This document shows, piece by piece, positions 9,421 through 21,296 of a DNA stretch of 64,000 nucleotides (within the stretch, counting starts at the first letter, position 1; every line of letters begins with the position of its first letter). The notes beneath the pieces were generated by a model. The model made no database searches, was not told the DNA's origin, and saw nothing but the letters and a program-made list of their open reading frames with translations. The position numbers and the translations under genes are program-made. Origin of the DNA: Magicicada septendecula (taxonomy: Eukaryota; Arthropoda; Insecta; Hemiptera; Cicadidae); contig CM068367.1 in NCBI GenBank assembly GCA_034769895.1, positions 121,681,927 through 121,745,926 on the forward strand. The letters are read 5' to 3'.

Positions 9421-11270
9421 ATGGTAAAATGTGTTCAGGATAATTTTGATTTTTTCAATGGTAACTGTAATGTAAAATGTAGTAAATGTTAGAATTTGGG
9501 TGATTATTATTTCGTTAGGACATTTAAATTAGTCCAAGTTAAGATTAGAAGGGGAGTTGAACAAAGTAAGATTGTTATGAATAAAAGTAATGTAGAATTT
9601 GAGTATTGATAGTGACACAGTAGCTATGGGGAAAATATGTAGAGTAATGGTTGATATTTTGAGATAATAAATAAGTAATGGAGATATTCTGTAAGTGAAA
9701 GTGATGTATGGGGAGAGTAATTAGTGGATGGGGAATTTTGTAAGGTGGGTGGTGTGATAAGGAGTCCTCAACGAAAAGCGTTGTGGCGGGAAGGGAACCG
9801 ATTAGCACCGGAAAGGGTTACCTAGGGGGAGTCCAGGAAGCAACATAAGGGAGTGAGCAGTGGGAAGGGAACACACATCCAGAGTACAAAGGGGTAGAGA
9901 GTATTTTTTTTGTTATAAGAGTAGAATAATGCGAAATGAGTTTGAATAGTAAGTTAGGAGTAGAGAATGGTTGGTAGATGTTTTGATAGATGGGTGTCAT
10001 ATTAGTTAAAGCTGTTAGTGAGTATTAGAGTCAGAAAGGAGGGTAAGATTATATATACCAATGCCAAGTTGATAAAGTGAGCTATTAGGAATAATTGAGT
10101 CACCCAAACTAATTGGGAATGAAAATGTTAAAGAAAGACAGTCATAGTAATAATATAAAAATAATAGAAACAAATGACAGATTTAAATAGAAGTTGAGAA
10201 TAATGTAAAGCTATAAAATGTGTAATATTGGTCAATTTAAATGTAAATTCTATTGTTTAATGTAATAATCACCATGCTAATTTTAAATGTTTTATTTTAT
10301 TATGTTGTACTATGTTTGAAGGTAAAGAATTTTAAAGATGTTTTATGTACTTTATGATGTAGCTCTGTGTGACATATGTATGTCAAGGTCGTTGACTTGA
10401 CCCAGAGAGATCAGTTGATGGTTGATGTTATAGATAAGACCAGTTTCTAGCAATTGATTGATGCAATTTTGTCGTTTAATTGAATTAAAGGATTTTAAAA
10501 TTTTCTGAATATTGAGAAAGGTATATTTTGATAAATTTAAATTTTTTTTTGAAACAAAAAAAAATTTTTGATTTTTGCCTGCCATATAGGTGATATTTGA
10601 GTTTCAAGTATATTATTGTTTATGTGCATTACTAGTGTTTTATTGAATTACATTGTTTAGTATATATGTATAATCAAACGTTAGAATAAGTGAATCCATA
10701 TTTGAATAAGGTGTTCAATTTGTTTTCTTTAGGATTGTTAGTAGTATTGATGAGAATTAATAGAGTTGAGGGATTCATGCAAAAGATTTTTATTTTTGAT
10801 TTTTTGAGAGAGTAATGGAAATACAACAATTTGGTTTTAAACTTAGATGAATTCTTGAATATAAGAAATAAATATTTTCTGAATTTTAAATAATAGGATG
10901 TATTAATGAATATGTGTATGCGCCCAGTACTTGCTAAAGGCAGCCCAGTATGCATGATAAGGGGGAACATATCGGTTGAGGATTTGGCATGGTATGAGGC
11001 CAGGGTTTTGATTTTGGGGGTAGAATGATAAAAGGTTAGGTGTGCTGTGGTGCGTGTCTGTTCGATTTTATGGTGTTGGGATCTCGGACAGAGAAGTCCA
11101 GTAATATCGTTCAGGTGCAGCCATAGTCGCCGAGCTAGGGGGGTAGTTTACCCATAATGCGTTAAGAATAAATTGGGGGTTGGTGGCACCATATCCTCTC
11201 CGATCCTCTTAGGGGTTTAGCAATGAGATTTCTTCTGTTTCGGCAGAAGATCTCTCATTGGGGGGGGTAT
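9421..11270. other. Unassigned stretch ending in a purine tract
   Basis: No gene was recognised. The first 1.5 kb is AT-rich and strongly purine-biased on the plus strand. From about 10,930 it becomes more GC-balanced and ends in a run of G (11260-11267) directly before the LTR at 11271, as a polypurine tract would. It may be the 3' internal part of the LTR element whose LTR follows. Confidence 0.35.
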
Positions 11271-12436
11271 TGTAACGGGGCTAAAACAGGGAGAGGGTTT
11301 TATTTTATTAAATTAATATAAATTTGTTTTTCATCTGCGTGGTCAGTCCCATGGTAATTGAAATTGACATCGAACAAAGGAACTGTGAGGTGAAGTTGTG
11401 TAAGTAGCCGGTACAATGGAATGCGGCGTGTGGTCAACAACGGTTTAACTCCAAGAACTGCAGTGCTGTGTGATGTACGCAAACGCACAAACACCAGCGG
11501 GGCGCACAAACGACGCTGAGACGCGGAGACCAACATGGCTTTTCTGTAAAATCTGTTTGCAATGCTGTCAGGAGACGACGGATGTCTTGACGAGATCCCG
11601 CCTATTCGTGTGACGTAACCAGTGGCAGTGAAATTTCGTCAACTCTTTGGGAGCACTCACAACCTATGTTCCCGGTGCCACTACTAACAATTTGCCACAT
11701 GAAGGCTGTGAACAGCGACGAAATTTGGTGAAGGAAAGGCAGTAACATCCGCCCGCATGTAACAGAGAGTCGACCTTCAGCCGCTGCGTCGGCTGGACGC
11801 ACGCTAAGACTCAGTTGCCCCAAAGAAATTATTCAATTGTAAAAGCTTAAACATTCAAAAAATAATGAAACCATATTGCAGAGTGACGCAAGTGGAGTGA
11901 AGAAAAAGTGGTGAACAGACAAAACATTCGGACATGTACACAGTGCGGCATGAAGTGAAGTAGGAAGCGGAAAGTTAAGTAGGCGGCGATCCATTTTATT
12001 ATAATTATACTAAATGTAAAAGAGCGCTCTAGATTAAGGGGACAATTTATATATGTGTGAATGAAGTGTGTGTACTCAAATACTGGGCACCCTTTATAAA
12101 TATATCTGTATAAGTTTTATCATATCAATTCACAGAAATGAGTGATTGTATTTCTTCTATTTGGGTTTTGTGTAAATTTTCTATTTTTGTTTCTGTTTTC
12201 TATTTTGTATAATGTTCGAAGAAAAGGAAAGTTGAATAGTAAACCTACTGGTTCCATAAGATAAAATGTGTTAGTTGTAGTTATTTCATCATTACCACTT
12301 CCTAGTATTCTGTGCTGAAAGATTCGTCTAACGATTCCGGGTTTCTTCTGAAATTTTATTGGGGTAGTCAGATTGCAAAATTGTCCCATTTTTTATTAAG
12401 GTAGAGTGTTAAGGTTTCGATGTATAACCTAAAACA
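11271..12436 (+). mobile_element. LTR of a retrotransposon fossil
   Basis: It starts TGTAACGGGGC immediately after a G-rich polypurine-like tract and plausibly ends at AAACA, just before TGGCGACTCTGG, which looks like a primer-binding site. About 1.17 kb. The presence of both a PPT-like flank and a PBS-like flank is odd for one LTR and would fit LTR-LTR recombination or a tandem arrangement. The family cannot be named from the LTR alone. Confidence 0.45.
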
Positions 12437-13074
12437 TTGTGGCGACTCTGGACTTCTGATGGCTGTGTTGTTTATATGAAAGGTAAGTAAGCGAAAAGAT
12501 CGCAGGCAAGTCCCTGGCAGTTTTATTTTATGTTATTTATTTCGATTAAGTTTGTTTATCAGCAAACATATGTTTTGTATGTCATACAAGACATTTTTGA
12601 CTTGGTCCATACCGGAAGAAGACTTCAAAAACATAATGGACACTGGCCATGGAAGCCTACTGTGAGAATATAACAAGAAGAAAATTTATCAAGAGTTTTT
12701 TTCCTATATAGCTGGGCCAGATAAAAGTAGTCTACTTGGTTTCACAGAATAAATGAGAAGACTTTCATAAGTATATACCTAATGCATTGTAAAGTGTCAT
12801 ATTAGTATTACAAATGCTCCATTATGATAAGACTGGTAAAGCCACTAGACATAACTAGATTCAGATAGAGCACTAGTTGTTAAGCTATGTTCAGTTATGT
12901 TGTTCAGCTAGCCACTAGCCGATTAACATAAGCTAGAGTTATCATATACAAAACAAGTCATAGATATTTGTGATTGGCTTTATAGGCAGAAAAAGCAGCA
13001 GACAGACTCTGATTGTATTTTCCATTATCTAAATGTTGCTTCTCACAAAGCCTTAGTTCATCACTGTTCACAAA
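12437..13074. other. No recognisable feature
   Basis: AT-rich sequence. The first tens of bases could be the leader of an LTR element. Otherwise I see no open frame, repeat or known motif. Confidence 0.5.
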
Positions 13075-13953
13075 GTATCATCATCACTGTCTTCAGTAGG
13101 GATTAAACCAAAAATGGTTTGTTCCAGTTCCAAGTACACAGATGTAGCTAGAAAACAAAATAAGCTGGTTACTCCACTGATTCTCTTGGTCCTTTTGGAT
13201 TCAATGGATGTTTAATGGTGTGGCAGTCATCCTGTTGGTTAAAATGATCTCCCCATTTTAACCAATATTGGGTAATTCTATCAAGTATACTCATAATATT
13301 CATTTCCTGTCATATATCTGCATATCTTCCGCGATTTTGATGAGTATATCCTGCCATGTGCCTAAGAAACCTCATTTCGGATGCTTGAACATGACTAGCT
13401 TGGGCTTTCATTGAAGTCCAATACTCATACCCATAGATAAGTGGGGGAGGGGTGTCACCTTATAAACTTCAGGCATGTTTCTTTACTCATTGATTTTAGA
13501 GTTCCTCTGATGGTCTCACATATATGGTTGAGCATAATGTAGCTTCTTCACCACATCTTTGTTTGTAATGTAAGACGCATTATAAACCCGAATATTCAAA
13601 ATTACTGATCTGCTCCAGAATAGTCCCATCTACATCAATTTTTGCCCATTGAAAAGCCATCAGCTCCATGAAAAGCCATCATCTTGCTCTTCAATGTAGA
13701 GATCTGTAATGCAAAATCCTTGCAGATTCAATGCAGTGGAAGTGTACAGCTGTCTTCAAGCTACTTTCCAAGTTCTACAGGATAACCTGGTCATCAGCAA
13801 ACAACAACGTGTCTTCTGCAGATTTACCGATCATAAAATGCTCTGGAAATTTCATCTTCCAATTGTGTATGACATCATCTACACATAAATTTAAAAAAGA
13901 CAGTAAGTACCCTTGTTGAACTCCACAATTGAACAGGCCCAAACTAGGACGAA
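13075..13953 (-). mobile_element. LINE (non-LTR retrotransposon) 3' fragment with RT remnant
   Basis: Minus-strand translation gives an RT fragment with motif B-like GVQQGYLLS and motif C FADDQVIL (ORF 14008-13775). Further on, toward 13300, it gives the typical LINE C-terminal MRFLRHMAGYT-like segment, broken by several stops. The 3' end reads into GATGATGAT near 13075. It is 5'-truncated and decayed, probably of an RTE- or Jockey-like group. Confidence 0.75.
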
Positions 13954-14225
13954 TATCATCATCGTCTCCAACAAGGGTTAAACAAAAAATGGTTTGTTCC
14001 TGTTCCAAGCAGATAGACTAGAGCTGGTCTGTTCAGTACTTCTTCAGATGTTACCCACCAATCCATCTTTTTCGCTTATAATTCAATAATTGTTTGGTGA
14101 TGCGGGAGTCATCCATTTGGTTAAGATGTTCAAATTATTTTAGCTGACATTGGGCAATCCTATCACGTATACTCATAATATTTAGTTTCTGCCATAATGT
14201 CATAATATATAAATAATGTAATTAT
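13954..14225 (-). mobile_element. Second LINE 3' end, abutting the first
   Basis: It repeats the terminal ~250 bases of the LINE at 13075-13953: the same FEHLNQMDDSRI-type C-terminal coding, the same CAAACCATTTTT-type segment and the same GATGATGAT tail. Its 3' tail touches the 5' truncation point of the other copy, so the two sit head-to-tail. Confidence 0.65.
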
Positions 14226-14829
14226 TTATAAAAATATTTATATAAATAATTTATATAATGTATATAAATGTCATAATGGAAATAAAAAGAAGGGTCTTCC
14301 TGCAGAAATTATTACAAGAATTAGTGAAAAATCACCAAATAATATGTTGGTCTTCTTCACAACATCTTTACGAAAGTGAATTCAAGTTCAACGCAACATA
14401 CCTGAGTATGTTTTTGTGCCGACCTAATCATCCTAGACCTTTTGAGAAAGATGCACAAAATTCCTCAAAATGGATGTAATAAAAATGTGTTTTCTTTATT
14501 TTCAAAACATGTTCAATTTTTGTGTGTTGTCAGCAATTAGCTCATTTCCAAACAGCTTATATTTGTAATAATATGTTACAAATTGTATTATTTAGAATAA
14601 ATTTATTACAGTTAATAAGAATTCATTTTGATCTATTTTCTAATGTTTGTACCTACAAATCGTATGGGTAATATTTACCCTATATGACTAGTTACATGAC
14701 TTTATATTATTTAATTACGGATTGAAAACTGGAATGTTCTTTAATTTAATATAGATTTTATTTTTTTATTACCAAATGTTTTATTTTTAGTAATGTCATC
14801 AGTACCTCACAGTGTACGTGAAATGTTTG
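14226..14829. other. AT-rich DNA; possible exon fragment at its end
   Basis: Mostly AT-rich with no recognisable element. At 14795-14837 a splice-acceptor-like TTTATTTTTAG is followed by an open frame reading SSVPHSVREMFDPK, which continues (KYKVC) on the far side of the hAT insertion at 32193-32207. This may be an exon or pseudogene piece broken by transposition; the evidence is slight. Confidence 0.3.
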
Positions 14830-15296
14830 ATCCTAAGCAGTGACGGTTTCTTATTGTGGCCGCATGGCCGCGCGCCACCTTTGACAGAGAACATAAAAAA
14901 AAATTAAATCACATTACCATAGTTAACTGTCTGTCCTTTGTCTCTTGTTTATTTTAAAGATAAAAGATGAGCATTGATTTATATTAGAATGAAAGTATTT
15001 ATCTGTCTTGCGCGTAGTAGGTAGCGTGAACCAATAGACAGGGCCGCGAAGAGATTTGCGGACTGGTTGCCATGACTACATGACGTATCGTGTGATGTCA
15101 TAGCGAATATCACCGTTTAATAAACCATGTGTTTGGGCCGCCAGCGGCCTGTTGCCAGTTTTCAACAGTGGTGTCGGTGAATTCAAAATAATATATTCTA
15201 GTTACATTGGTGTCGGTGTGCCGTTCGTGTTCGTTGATCATCAGTTTACTTTTATCGTACGTGTTTTGTGTTTTGTATCACATGTTGCCTACAAAC

Positions 15297-16320
15297 ATGA
15301 ATAGAGTCAGTGTCTTAATAAAAACAGATTTTACCAGACTTTCTTTAGAGGATAAAATAAATATTAAAAAATTAGGCCGGCCATTACCTGATGTAAATTT
15401 AACAGAGACCAGTGAAAGGAAAGCCCAAAATAGAACATTTACTCGGCATTTTGCAAGAGACATTTTATAAATGAAATACCGTAATTGGATATGTGGGAGT
15501 GAAGTTTCAAATTTGTTGTACTGTTTTCCGTGTGAATTATTTTTCAACCCTGCAGGAATAGAAACGGATGCAAATTGGGCCAGAAAGGGTATAAAAGATT
15601 TGGATCATCTTCATACTAAAAAAAAAAACATTAATTATCTCAAAGCCATATTAATGCATTCACACAAGTGGCTTTACTAGTTGAAGTAAATATTTTGACA
15701 CAGCTTAATTCAGCTTATCAGACACATGTTCTTGAACATAATGAACAGGTTAGAAAGAACCGTTAATATTTTGAAACGTATTATTTGTTGCGTACAATTT
15801 TGCAGTGCTTTTGAGTTGGCACTTAGAGGTCACCACGAGATTGAAGAATCGGTAAATTGTGGAATATTTAGAGAATTAGTTGATTTTTCTGCAGAACTTG
15901 ATGTTGTGTTGCAAGAACATCTGCAGAATGCTACAGTGTTTAAGGGGACTTCTAAAAGTACACAGAACGATATTTTCGATAGCATGTTGGCTGTGTGCAA
16001 AGAAGAAATTTATAATCAAATTAAAAATTCCGATTCCTTGGCTATTCAATGTGACGAAACTACAGATGTTACGAATTGGTGCCAAATGGTACTAATATTT
16101 AGATACGTTTTTGATGGAACTGTTCAGGAGAGCTTTTGGAGCTAGAAGAGTCAAGGATAAATCAGCAGAAGGGATACAAAAATGTACAGAAGATGAAATA
16201 TAATTATGGAAAAACCACAAAAGTTAATCGTTCAAACATACGATGGGGCAAATGTAATGAGTGGTGCTACAGGTGGTGTTCGAAGTTATATTAAGAAGAA
16301 ATATCCTTATGCTCATTACA
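15297..16320 (+). pseudogene. hAT transposase, N-terminal half (ZMYM1-like)
   Basis: Fragments begin MNRVSVLIKTDF and continue with LSLEDKINIKKLGRPLPD, a TTF-type zinc-finger stretch (WICGSEVSNLLYCFPC), FELALRGHHEIEES, and the core QCDETTDVTNWCQMVLIFRY with the first catalytic Asp region. They lie in different frames with stops between them. This is the family of hAT transposases related to zinc finger MYM-type protein 1. The coding region is cut at 16320 by the Tigger insertion and resumes at 30995. Confidence 0.85.
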
Positions 16321-16636
16321 TACAGTAAAACCTCGTATTTACGCTCCTGCTTATAACACTATCCCGTCCATTACGCTCTTTTTATATGGTCCCTGGACAT
16401 TTCATATACATACCCCTTAATTTAACCTCTTATAACGCTTCCAAGTCCCGCTTATAGTGCTTTTTTACCGGTCGAAAATGAGACGAAAGAAATTCCACCC
16501 TCTACCTGAAGAAACCCTCCGACCAGCAGTGTCGGGAATTGTACCTAACGGTACTTTCCTTTGCATGAAAGGAATCTAACACTCAAAAGTCTCCCTGTCA
16601 ATACAGTACATTTCTGTCCTTTCTTATTAGTCGTTC

Positions 16637-19201
16637 TGTAACGTTTTTTGCCACGTTACAAATCCAGGGAACCCATCCTAATTGACACCAGCCAATTATA
16701 TGGGCTGCCTACGTTGTAACGAACTGAAATTAAAACTCAACACAATTAACAGAATTAATTAAGCTAATTATTAGGAAACAAGGGAAGGTATTTCACTGAT
16801 ATATGCACTCATTTCCATGTGTAATAAGGTGACTTCTCTTTATTAACAAATGATATGAAAAGATCCCATAACTTAATTAATTAGATTAAAATATTCAAAG
16901 GGTTTTCTGAAAAACTAGGGATCATAATGATCATGTACTTTTTACCTCGGATCCGAGTTTACTTTAAATATATTGCAAAGATGTCTGAGTATTACTATGT
17001 TCATCTAGGTGCTTGCAAGACTTCTTTTACCATTTGAAGAATGGTATTATTTACGAAAGAGATTATAATTTACATTTCCATATTAACGTTACAACGTATG
17101 ATATTCAATATTACAGTATACTCTTAGTTGGTCTCATTTATAGTTTAAAGAAAATTAGAGTCTTTGAAAAGTCTCTTTCATCTGTAAGTTATGTCTCAAA
17201 TATAATAAACTCTCGATAGGCAAGCTATCGAGTCACCTTTACAATAAGTCGTGGTGACCTCGTCCTGGGGTGTCACTCTTGGGAATTCTGGAAGTCGGCG
17301 TCGTCATCTGAGTCGTGTCTTCGGCGAGTACTAGATAGCTGGTTCACTGAGGAGATTGAAGTTATTCTGGTTAAAGTTGGTGTAGATCCACGTAGGTCTT
17401 AGTCAGCATCGTATGGCTCGTATACGTCCACATGTGAAGTTTATGCAGGTCACATCTTCATATGTAAAGTTGTACTGGAATTTACCTCTTGAGGGGAGAC
17501 GTCATCTTGCTTACTAGTTCTTAGTTTTTTTCTTTGTTTAACTTATTACATTTCTTAACACAACTTTCTACATTTTATATATTAAAATTTGCTCGCCACG
17601 TTTAGTAGTGGTAGCTAACAGTTAGGCTTAAAATTAATCAATGCTTTTTTGAAGAGCTTTCGCTCGTAGGTGTGTACGGTCTGACGGCTGCATTGTCACT
17701 CTTTTCTCGATTCGACTGGTACATTACAACGGAGCGGGGCGAGTACTCCGCGATAATATAGTTCCTATTTTTATTTAAAGTGACATTATTATTACAAGAA
17801 ACAATACATTAATTATACATATATAATTTAAGTGAATTATTACTTCCATATTCCTTAAGGAATGGAAGTATGGTGATGGCAAAAAAAATCGTGTTCGAGA
17901 TTATTGCAGATTCTGATTCTACTACACTCAAAACATGAAAAAAAGTCGTTTTCCGAAAAGTGTCTGTGTGTCTGTCTGTCTGTCTATAGATTTTTTTTCT
18001 ATGGCAAACGATAACTGCCGCAAATTCAAACAGAATCAAATAATTTTTTGCATACAGCCCTGATTTGCAGAGTACTCGCGACCTATTGTTTTTGGTGAAG
18101 ATCGGTTGAGGGAAAGGGGTAGTTTACCTGTAACGTTTTATGTTTTTACAAGGGTATTTCCTATGGCAAACGATAACAGCCGCAAATTCAAACAGAATCA
18201 AATAATGTTTCGCATACAGCCCTGAATTGTAGAGTTCTCAAGATCTGTTGATTTTGGTGAAGATCGGTTAAGGGAAAGGGGTAGTTTACCTGTAACGTTT
18301 TATGTTTTAACAAGGGTATTTCCTATGGCAAACGATAACAGCCGCAAATGCAAAGAGAATCAAAAGATTATTTGCATACAGCCCTAAATTGTAGAGTTCT
18401 CAAGACTTATTGTTTTTGGTGAAGATCGGTTGAGGGAAAGGGGTAGTTTACCTGCAACGTTTTTTTAACAAGGGTATTTTCTATGGCAAACGATAACAGC
18501 CGCAAATTCAAACAGAATCAAATAATTTTTTGCATACGTCCCTGAATTGTAGAGGTCTCAATGACTTTCGATTTTGGTGAAGATCGGTTAAGGGGAAGGG
18601 GTAGTTTACCTGCAACCTTTTACGTTTTAACAAGAGTAAAGTACTTGAAAATTTATTTAAACTTTTTGAAACAATGGTAATTGTTAAAAATAAAATAATT
18701 TTGTTGCCAGGCAATAAAATTATAATTTTTTCATTTTAATGTAATATAATATTTTTCATTTAATACAGCAATAAAAAGGCAGGTAAGACACAGCCTGGCT
18801 GTTTGGCTGAAAATGATTTTAAATATAAATCTTAGAATATGGAAGTCATGTATGGTTCTCCATACCGATATTTTTAACTACTACTCGTGCCTTCAAATTA
18901 CTAATTACAAACATTATGATTTTTATACTTTCCTAAGTTACAGACGACTCGCTAAACAAGTTGAGTCCGGAATTAAACAGGTCAACGCATGATGACTTGC
19001 AAAAGGGTTAACTGTGATATTAATAGCTTTTTACAATTCGATTTTGTATTAATTGTTTAGTTAGATTTTCCATTTACATCTCATACTTATTCTGAGTTAG
19101 TACAGGGGCTTTAGGTTTAATAGTGCGACTTAAAAATACTTAATTGCTAGTAAATTAATTTTTTATTTATTAAAGATTTTATTATTAATTAAATCGTCAC
19201 A
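16637..19201 (-). repeat. 3' LTR of the Gypsy element, containing an insertion
   Basis: About 1518 bases of LTR plus a ~1.05-kb Helentron-like repeat at 17838-18890. The stretch between this LTR and the integrase coding end (19202-19665) is non-coding 3' region. Confidence 0.93.
17838..18890 (+). mobile_element. Helentron-associated element in the Gypsy 3' LTR
   Basis: It is absent from the otherwise matching 5' LTR at the corresponding point (about 29021), which fixes the borders closely. The left end is ACTTCCATATTCCTTAAGG. The right end has GAATATGGAAGT, then the hairpin GTATGG-TTCT-CCATAC and an AT-rich tail. Between them are a (GTCT)n tract near 17960 and four ~160-bp minisatellite units. 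It has no coding capacity. This is the reverse-oriented sister of 853-3147 and is uninterrupted. Confidence 0.7.
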
Positions 19202-19665
19202 TACTCCACCGCTTAAAATCCACATTAAGAATTTTAGAGAGCCTAACGCAAAATTGGGGACTTGGAGTATGCTTGGTGTCAATGTGTGGAATTTCTCTCA
19301 CATAGTTATTGGCAAGCGTTATACCCATTTATTTCTTCTCTACAATACAATATACATATATATTTTCTTATAAACTACCTTTTTTTTTATTACTACATAC
19401 TATTCACACTTAATATCTACATTTTAAAACACAAAACTCTTTCTTATGTCTACTACTTAAATCTACTACCGGTTTTTTCTTTGGGTTATAGTTACTCTCT
19501 TCACAGAGTAATTTTCTAAATATTTCGTTATTTAGAACTCAGTTTAGTGGTCATTGAGTACTCATTTACTTATCTTTCGCTGAACTGGATCTCAGGTTGA
19601 TCAGGCCTCATTTCCAAATTCTACGATTAACACTTAGCACGGTTACTGAGGTATAATATACTTCA

Positions 19666-21172
19666 CTACCTAGTATTACCTTTCCTATTTTTGGCTATGC
19701 TATTTCCTCTTTTCTTCTTATACAATTTTACCTGCGAAATATGTGTTCTCCGCACATATTTTCGAGTCGCAGGTTCGTACAGGGCTACTGTAACTGGGGT
19801 TAAGTACTTCTGGATTTGGTAAGGGCCACACCATCGGTATGATAGTTTAGAGGTGGTCTTATCAATTGCACTACTAGTCGGGTGAGTCTTGTACATTACT
19901 AAGTCACCGACTTGGTACCTAACTGAATTGTTATGAATATTTCTCTCGTGGTATTTTCTGGATTTCTCTAAGTTCGCTCTTAAATTAGCGCGGGCTTTAT
20001 TCCATATTTGCTTAATCTGCTTATCCTTTATTTGCGGAGGTAGCAGGTCGTGTATATTCCATTTAGTGGACAAGGGGTGGTTTGGTTTGTATTTATACAG
20101 CAACTCAAACGGGGTCGACTTGTGACCTTCGTGATAAGCTGAATTAAAGGCGTATTGTATCCAGGATAGGTTTTGGTCCCAAGACGTATGATCGTTCGCA
20201 TGGTAGGCGATTAAAGCAGATTTGAGGTTTCGTAGATACCTTTCAGCAATATTGCCTTGCGGTCGATACTCCGTAGTGGTAATATGGTCTATTCCTAACT
20301 TGAAACACATATTCTTAAATTCTTTCGCTTTAAACTGTGGTCCATTATCTGACACTATACGCACAGGTGTACCGTAGTCTTTAAATAATCTTTCCTGTAA
20401 TATTTTTACAGTCGTCGACGCTAATGCTCGTCGCATGGGATACATCCAAACAAATTTGGTGAACGAATCTACACAGATGAGTAACATAGTATTACCTGAT
20501 TTCGATCATGGATAAGGACCTGAAAAGTCTAGATAAAGTTTAGAGAAAGGGGTCTTAGGGATTTCTGAAATTAATTGGCTTACCTGATTATTTCTGGCCG
20601 GTTTACTGAGAGCACATAAATTACATTTCTTTACGAAACTAGCTATTTCGCTGTTCATATTGTTCCAATGATATTCCTTTCGAACACGATGTATAGTTTT
20701 ATTGATTCCCATATGGGCTCCAATGGTAGATGAATGGAAGTACTCCATCAGCATGGGCTTAATCACATCAGGGGCGATTATTCTTAATTCCTTTCCGTTT
20801 CTTATTTTGTGGCACAGTACACTTTTACTCAATACGTATTTCTCGGATTTAATACCTTGCGCAAGTTGTTCTATAATCGGTTTCAGAAAAGGGTCTTGTT
20901 GTTGATACAGGGCAATGTTTGTAAAGGCAAGGGGGAATTCAGTAATTACGGCGTTAGCAAGTGCTGTTTCCGGGTTCTCCTTGTTTCCGGGAGTATTAGT
21001 GGGCGACTGGAACATACGGGACAGGGTATCAGCGACTACGTTTTGTGTACCTTTAATATGCTGCACTTTGAATTTGTAGCAGTTTAACCTCAATACCCAT
21101 CTTCCAATACGTCCTAACTGTTTAGGATGATTCAGTAACCAAGATAATGCTTGATTGTCAGTTTCCAAAAGG
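19666..21172 (-). pseudogene. Gypsy fossil: end of RNase H and integrase coding
   Basis: The region toward 21172 encodes the end of RNase H (ETDNQALSWLL; VVADTLSRM). It is followed by the integrase zinc-binding region (FVKKCNLCALSKP) and the catalytic core (VDSFTKFVWMYP, IVSDNGPQFKAKEF, EYRPQGNIAERYLR). The C-terminal part carries a YQVGDLVMYK-like motif and ends with a basic tail. The order and motifs are those of Ty3/Gypsy. It is part of a broken element. Confidence 0.9.
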
Positions 21173-21247
21173 AATTCTTTATTAAATATCACTATAATAT
21201 TGACGACTCGGAACACAAGTTTTTTATAAGTAAAAACGTAAAGTTTT

Positions 21248-21296
21248 ACCTTACAGCCTAAACCGGCTTTCACCTATAGAAGGCTTCATCAGAGGC
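21248..21296 (-). ncRNA. Hammerhead-ribozyme-like fold, PLE copy 3
   Basis: The same boxes and stems as at 6672-6720, overlapping the stop codon of the ORF ending at 21289. A further copy lies at 23262-23310 in the adjoining terminal-repeat fragment. Confidence 0.5.

Noticed and set aside
11300-11823. Minus-strand frames of 73-78 codons
   Set aside because: They lie inside the LTR, and neither shows a domain.
19262-19519. Tyr/Ile/Leu-rich 85-codon frame
   Set aside because: It lies in AT-rich non-coding 3' sequence of the Gypsy element; the hydrophobicity is compositional.
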